DNA from: Lumnitzera littorea
Taxonomy: Eukaryota; Streptophyta; Magnoliopsida; Myrtales; Combretaceae
DNA length: 64,000 nt
Reading direction: 5' to 3'
Assembly (NCBI GenBank): GCA_024138015.1
Contig: JAMXBB010000009.1
Span: 90,582,644 to 90,646,643 of the forward strand
Part shown: positions 58,613 to 64,000 of the stretch, one piece after another
Position numbering within the stretch: the stretch's first letter is position 1
Layout of the letters: each line of letters starts with the position of its first letter
Position numbers and translations under genes: made by a program
Notes under the pieces: generated by a model
What the model saw: only the letters and a program-made list of their open reading frames with translations
Database searches by the model: none
What the model was told of the DNA's origin: nothing

Positions 58613-59470
58613 TAATGGGAATCAAGCTACCAGACCTTTAACACGCAACCAAGCCTAAGGACTAGAAGGGCTAGTATGACAAATCCTTCTATTCCAACTA
58701 ACCATTATCGAGGCCAAGTACTTCCTTGTCGAGTCACCCTTTATGACAGGTCGTATGACCGCCCATTTTTCTATAGTATGCCGAGTTGGTGATTACTCTC
58801 CCACACCAAACCAATCAATTACTCGGCATCTTCCTTGCCAAGAAGTCAAGAGAGAGAATCTGGACTGACTAAGCCATCCCTACTCGGATAAGCCCATCTA
58901 TCCATACTTTATATTTGTATCTTTTAATGACCTCGCCAATGGAGCATCGCCACGTATACAATATCATGTGCCGAATCCGTTGCACTAATGATTGTTTTTC
59001 CTGTATATTCATTTTTACCCTCTTGTATCTTGTACATTACTTCCTTAGGAAATACCCTTTTTGTCTTTTTCACTTAGGCAAGTTGCCTTAACTTATGGGT
59101 ATAAATACCTTTGCACTTATAACTGTGATAACATCATATCACTCTTAATATACACTCTTTGAGTACTTTTTCCTTGCATAAACATTATTTATTTACTCTC
59201 GACATTACTCTTATCCTTTCTATTAAGCAAGTTTAAGTGGCAAGTAACCTTATCGGACTAATTCGTGCATCATATTGAATTGAGCCGTAAATTCTCGGAA
59301 GTTCCATTAGTGCGTCATATCCTCTAAAGCTATTCGTGGGTTTTTCTTACTGTTCCATTCTTCATTTTTGCTCTTTCGCACTTTTCCCCATTGATCCTTT
59401 TTTGAGCTTTCTGTAAGCTCGGACCCTTTTAGCAACCAGCCTTGTCTGTTATTGGTCACGGTTCACAACA
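58613..59470 (+). mobile_element. W-related solo LTR, copy 3, TSD ATCGC/ATCAC
   Basis: It starts TAATGGGAATCAAG (compare TGATAGGGATCA) and ends CACAACA. Flanks are ATCGC (58608-58612) and ATCAC (59471-59475). TATAAATA lies at 59100-59107. 'ttagtgcgtcatatcc' and other words are shared with copies 1 and 2, but overall divergence is large. Host RNase H frames lie on either side. Confidence 0.7.
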
Positions 59471-59475
59471 ATCAC

Positions 59476-60340
59476 TATATATCACATACTCTTCACCGCT
59501 TCAAGGCAATGCCAATATCAAAGTTGTTACCAACCTTCTCTTCAATTCTTGAGAACTACTCTTACAATTATCATCTTACTCAAACTTTACTCTTTTTTAT
59601 GCAAATCTTGTTAATAGGGCTGCTAATCTAGAGAAATCTTCAAAAAACTTCCTGAAATATCTAACTAACCTCAAAAAGCTCTTGATCTCTATCATTATCT
59701 TCAATCTCGATTAATCAAGTATTGCTTTGATCCTCTCTAGATCTACTGACAAACCATGCCCATTGATAATGTGTATTAGAAAGGAAACTTGCTTTTATCA
59801 AAACTTACACTTCAAAAACTTGGAACAAAGCCCTTTGATTTGCAACCTGTTTAACACCTACCTCAAGTGTTCTTCATGTTCTTCTTCACTTCTAGAGGAA
59901 ACGAGGATGTCATTGATGAATACTACTATGAAGTTGTCTAAGAAATCTTTGACTGCTTTGTTCATGAGATCGATAAAAGTAGTCGGCACATTTGTCAACA
60001 TAAACAGCATAAATAGGAACTCATATAATCCATACCATATTCTTAAGCCTGTCTTATATATGTCCTCTTCTTTGATCCTCAACCGATAATATCCTAATCT
60101 CAAGTCTATCTTTGAGAAGATGCGAACTCCCTATAGTTGATCAAATAGATCATCAATATGAGGGAAGGCATACTTGTTTTTTATTGTCACATTATTCAAA
60201 TCCCCATAATTGATATAGAGGTGCGTGCTACCATCTTTCTTCTTCATAAAAAGAACTGGTATACCCTAAGATGATGTATTAGGCCTAATAAATCCCTTGT
60301 CTTGTAGTTCTTGTAACTACTTCTTTAATTCAACTAATTA
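59476..60340 (-). pseudogene. Reverse transcriptase and connection, element C
   Basis: The frame 60103-59858 has LGYYRLRIKEEDIYKTGLR, TNVPTTFIDLMNKAVKDF and VVFINDILVSSRSEEEHEEH. The catalytic FIDD is changed to FIND, so one of the two essential Asp is lost. Upstream, NNVTIKNKYAFPHIDDLFDQ and KIDLRLGYYRL remain. At the lower end EDDNCKS-like, LVTTLILALP and EEYVIYSD lead to RNase H. Confidence 0.85.
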
Positions 60341-60565
60341 TACTAAAGCCATCCCATAAGCTGCTTTAGAGATAAGATTTGTCCTTAGCACTAAATCAAT
60401 ACTAAATTTAACTTCCCTAGTTGGATGCAACTTAGGCAAATCCTTAGGGAAAACATCTAAGAACTCATTCACTATCGGAATCCTTCTAACTCCATAGTCT
60501 GACTTGAGCTAGCTATCAAGGTCACTAATTTGCTACTACCCTTCCAATTGGAAACAAAGAGGCTC

Positions 60566-60799
60566 TTAATCCTTAGGAGTAAAATAGACTAACCTGTTAT
60601 AGCAGTCTATTGTAAGATAATTCCTTGCCAACCAATTTGCCCCTAGGATTACATCAAAGTTAGGTATCTCTAAGACATAAATATCAGCTGGCAGGACTTG
60701 ACCATGAATCTCTATTTTCACATCTTTACAAATTTGATTCAACATTTTACTTACCCTCAAAGCAAACCCAACACATACAGAATCAACTAGAAAATTCAA
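60566..60799 (-). pseudogene. Aspartic protease region, element C
   Basis: A 77-codon frame with FLVDSVCVGFALR, LPADIYVLEIPNFDVILGAN, WLARNYLTIDCYNRLVYFTP. The FDVILG.NWL and IDC blocks are typical of chromovirus protease. The active-site region has VDSVC, where the family has DTGAS-like sequence, so catalysis would be lost. Confidence 0.78.
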
Positions 60800-61771
60800 G
60801 TTTTATATTATAAGTAGATATAAAAGACTCAGTTATGTAAGAATGAGTGCCACCAATGTTAGACAATGCATATGTTTTAGTAGAATTCACTAGAAGCGCA
60901 CCTGTCATGGTGCTACTCCCCTAATCCTCTTGATAATCTAACTATTGTCGCTAAAGTGCAAATATCCTTGCAAGAGTTCTCAACCTTAGAGCTGCAATTG
61001 CAGCTCTACCTCCCTAACCTCTACTTTGAGGCCTGACATTCTATTATGGTGCTAGCTGCTGAACTTACGGCTAGTTGAGTAACACATTACATTCAAAAGT
61101 CTTGTACCCCCTTTGTTTGCAACTAGAGTAAAAGAACCATAGGATCTTTACCTTTTTGGGACACTCTTTGCTAACATATCTTACCTTACTATAGTAAAAA
61201 CATGCTCCGTTAGGCCATTTACACCTTAACAAATCATGAGGACACATGCATTTAGTGTACTTAAGTCCTAAAACTGGTGCTGGTGGAGGTAGTGTTGGTA
61301 ATAAAGGAACAGGCCACGTAAGTGGAGGCCTAACAGTTCTAGCCATAGGTTTGGTTTGCTGAAAGAAATGTCTCTTTCCCCTGTCATGAGTTATCAAACC
61401 TGGATTAAGTCTTTTCCCTAAAACCACCTTTCCTATGGAAGAGTCAACCTCTTCCTCTAGTATCTCCTTCCTAGTCTTTTCCATCTTCTTGGACTTATTA
61501 ACTACTACTGCATAGGTTCCCAATTCAAAGGACCCTACCTCATGGCGTATAGTGGCTCTCGAGCCTCTAATAAATGTCTATACTTTAGACTCTTTGTCAA
61601 CTCAGCCTCTAGTAAGAACTTGCATAAACAATTGAGTTCAGCCTCATAATGCTCCATTATAGGTTTCCCTTGCTTCCAATCATAATATTGACCCACCAAT
61701 CTTTCCTTAACACTTTCAAGGAAATATTTCCTATAAAACAGTTTTTTGAACACCGCCCAAGTAATAGGAAC
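60800..61771 (-). pseudogene. gag with degenerate zinc knuckle, element C
   Basis: The frame 61780-61535 has ITWAVFKKLFYRKYFLESVK, ERLVGQYYDWKQGKPIMEHY and EAELNCLCKFL, the standard gag core. The frame 61523-61071 has a Pro-rich linker and CFYYSKVRYVSKECPKK, a knuckle missing its second Cys and the His. It is cut at 61771 by the LTR on the plus strand. Confidence 0.82.
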
Positions 61772-64000
61772 TGTAAACACCTTATTTTTACCCTCTTATT
61801 CTTATTAGGGTCCTAATCTAAAAAGTCAAATAAAAAAAATTAGAAAATTGAATGAAAATACCAAAATTTTCAAAAATTCAAAAAAAAAAAAAAGAAAGAA
61901 AAATTTGAAAAGTAAAGGTAAAAAAATGAAAAAAAAAATAGAATTATTAAGACAATAGAATTTTTTTTAAGAAAATAGAATTTTCATTATAAACATATTA
62001 TTTCTTATTTGTTTTAGACAAAAAAGACATTTTCTTAGAAAAATAAGGATTTAAACTCATGTTAAGGTCATTAGGTTTTGTTTAATTAATTTTTTAATTG
62101 GATTCTAAGCTATTTCATAGCTTGAAGGCAATTAGTTTGCAAAAGAAATTAAGACACAAGCTAATTGGTGTATTAATCAAGTACTTAAATTGTTAGTAGA
62201 AAGAGGTCAAGGTCGAAGGTTCAAATCTCACAACACACATGTGCTTTTTATTTCTTTTTTATGTGCAAAGGACACGTGGCAAATCTTTATTGCACCATAC
62301 ATATGCCTGGGCACGTATCTTACGTTGAACGGTCCACGTATTGATGTGGCACACATAGAGCACCATGTCAGCAACCTCTTTTCCCTCTCTTTCCTTTCTT
62401 TTCCCATAGTTTCCTACGCATATCCTATTCAAAGTCCTCAGTTTTAAGCCATTTTTTATCCATCTATCTTCGTGATGGTGAAATCTCATAGATTACCTAA
62501 GATACCACAAATTGGCATCAAAAACACATCCAAGTGCAGTCATTAAACAGGTGCAGTCATTAAACAGGTCAAAATAAGGTCTAAAAATCAAGAAAAGTTT
62601 AAACACGCTAATTTTTCTCTAAGTCGGATTTGCCATGATTCAAGCATCTTGATAAAACTTAAAAGCTTCTGAGTGTTGGATTAAGAAAGAAAAGGCTTTA
62701 CAGGATCCTCTTTGACTGATTTTAACACTTGAAATTGAGTCAAAATTGATGAACTTGAAATCATTTTCGGACATACTCATATACACATTAATCTCAAATT
62801 CATTGTGCCTAAGAACTTGCTAAGTTTAATTCGATCCTCCCCAATATAACAAAGGCCTCGAGGAAGCTTTCCCATCACCAATCACCATTTGAAAAACACT
62901 AACACAAGATTAATCCAAGCTTTCTCTCTCTATTCCCTAACCCACGCGTAAACCCCTTCTCTCTCTAAGTTTCTGCTCTCCACAACCACACTCGAACAAA
63001 AGAACCACCGTTGGAAGGTCCCTTAGGTCCTGAGCCTTCGAATCCAATTCACTAGAAACTTCCCCGTAGCCCCAAATGTCCTTAACTGCTACTTAGGGTT
63101 TTGTGGACCCTACATACCACTAGCCACCCATCGAAACACCATCCTCCATCACTTTCTCGACTAAATTACCACCACGTACGAGCTTTACGTGCTTGGAAAC
63201 ACCATTCTCAACTGCCCTTCGAGTGGTAGCTACCACCATGCAAGGATTACGCCATCACTACCTTTGGCCCAAATTCACACCACCCTTAAGCCACCAATTT
63301 AGACTACGACACTTCACCTACCCCCATATCTCTAATAAAATACTCACAAAAGTAGTGTTTCCTGCTCGATTTGGGCGCCAAAAACGTTGGAATCTCCCCC
63401 TCGACAACCCCTGCCTCCTTCTTCTTGACCCATTCAATGCCAAGATCTAACCCAACCCCCTTCATGACTCGGATTAGCTCTACGGCTAGGACATGATATG
63501 TATACGTCTTTCCTTGGTCTAGACCTCTTTCTTTCAATTCTGCTATAATTCTTTTTATAGTATTTTATTTATTCATTTATTAGTTTTTTCTTTTTCCCTT
63601 AATGTTTCGTCCTATTGTAAAAAATAAAAAATAAAAAAAAAATCCAAAAAAAAAAGAAGAAAGAAAAAAGAGGGGAAAAAAAGGGAAAAGCTTTGCTTTT
63701 TATTTTATTTTATTTTTTAAAAACATGTTTTGGTTAAAAATAAAAAAAATAAACATAAATAAATAAATAAAAACGAAAATAATAAAAACTTTTATTACTT
63801 AGAAAAATTATATTCCACAAAAAATAAAATTTCATTGATCATTTTCAAAATTAGGACTTTTGTTATAATTTTCCAAAAATAAAAACACCAATTTAGAACC
63901 CTTTTTATAAAATTCTTTTTAAAATAAAATCAAAATGATTAAAAAATGTAAATTTAAATGTTTTCAAAATTAAAAAAGTCAACTCACTAATGTATTATAA
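61772..64000 (+). mobile_element. B-family LTR (plus strand), truncated by window end
   Basis: It starts TGTAAACACCTTATTTTTACCC, the same terminus as TGTAGACACCTAATTTTTG of the solo LTR at 25801, in reverse orientation. It breaks the gag frame of element C at 61771. It contains a tRNA-like motif (62159-62228), a C-rich region at 62880-63480 as in the leader of the other copies, and, at 63845-64000, sequence matching the reverse complement of 25830-25980. It may be a solo LTR or the start of a whole element. Plus-strand frames at 62190 and 63193 are not genes. Confidence 0.82.
62159..62228 (+). other. tRNA-like A-box/B-box motif in LTR U3
   Basis: AGCTAATTGGTGTATTAATC (62159-62178, A-box-like, diverged), then GGTTCAAATCT (62218-62228, B-box-like), about 60 nt apart. 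It lies 387 bp into the LTR, a position comparable to the two minus-strand copies. Confidence 0.55.

Larger units (their letters stand above)
55786..61771 (-). mobile_element. Element C internal region: degraded chromovirus, three times interrupted
   Basis: Minus-strand order gag, protease, RT, RNase H, integrase, chromodomain-like tail, polypurine tract, LTR. It is split by W-family solo LTRs at 57586-58485 and 58613-59470, and cut in gag by a B-family LTR from 61772. Its 5' LTR is outside the window or lost. Confidence 0.87.

Noticed and set aside
59727..60089. 120-codon ORF on the plus strand
   Set aside because: Antisense to RT of element C. The minus strand carries the RT motifs.
63193..63537. 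ORFs of 77-85 codons near the window end
   Set aside because: They fall in the C-rich leader region of the plus-strand LTR. Open frames there follow from composition, and no motif is seen.

Overview
This window looks like heterochromatic, transposon-dense nuclear DNA of a flowering plant, most likely a eudicot. The evidence is the high AT content, layers of Ty3/gypsy retrotransposons from the chromovirus, Tat/Ogre-like and Athila lineages, a hAT-type MITE, and one short GC-richer gene with plant promoter and poly(A) features. I cannot name the species. No bacterial, organellar or rRNA features were seen. Nearly all coding sequence is retrotransposon pseudogene on the minus strand, broken by stops and frameshifts. 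Translations were done by eye, so exact domain edges are approximate.

Layout. 1-1045: a near-perfect long inverted repeat, with a diverged third copy at 1296-1740. 3829-5869: an LTR with an initiator-Met-type primer site, minus strand. 5870-11990: mostly unique AT-rich DNA containing the one plausible host gene, a 40-codon ORF (10043-10165) with TATA, G-box and TGACG-type elements upstream and AATAAA downstream. 12190-22746: chromovirus element A (minus strand), with its 3' LTR below 17892, a 517-bp hAT-like MITE with an 8-bp target duplication in that LTR, degraded gag-pol at 18000-21725, and a truncated 5' LTR at 21726-22746.

22747-54950: one old Tat/Ogre-like element (B, minus strand), read from its 3' LTR to its truncated 5' LTR. 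It carries ORF1, gag, protease, RT, RNase H, integrase and an 85-bp tandem array in the 3' untranslated region. Later elements split it. They are a 2534-bp solo LTR of its own family (23268-25801, TSD AGGAT), an Athila-family solo LTR (28268-29562, TSD CTCTT), a W-family solo LTR (32161-33112), a complete Athila-like element (37010-49126, TSD ATTGC) and a MITE-like element (about 51290-52096). 54951-61771: chromovirus element C (minus strand), apparently inserted in the 5' LTR of B. It is itself split by two W-family solo LTRs and, at 61772, by a further B-family LTR on the plus strand that runs off the window.

The most unusual structures are: (1) a tRNA-like A-box/B-box motif at a similar place in the U3 of three B-family LTRs; (2) a seven-copy array of about 35-nt perfect or near-perfect hairpins, separated by variable spacers, in the Athila element, with the same hairpin occurring twice in each Athila LTR; (3) the long inverted repeat at the window start, a possible siRNA-producing hairpin; (4) the short host-like gene. 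No autonomous intact mobile element is present. The Athila-like copy is the youngest and best preserved.
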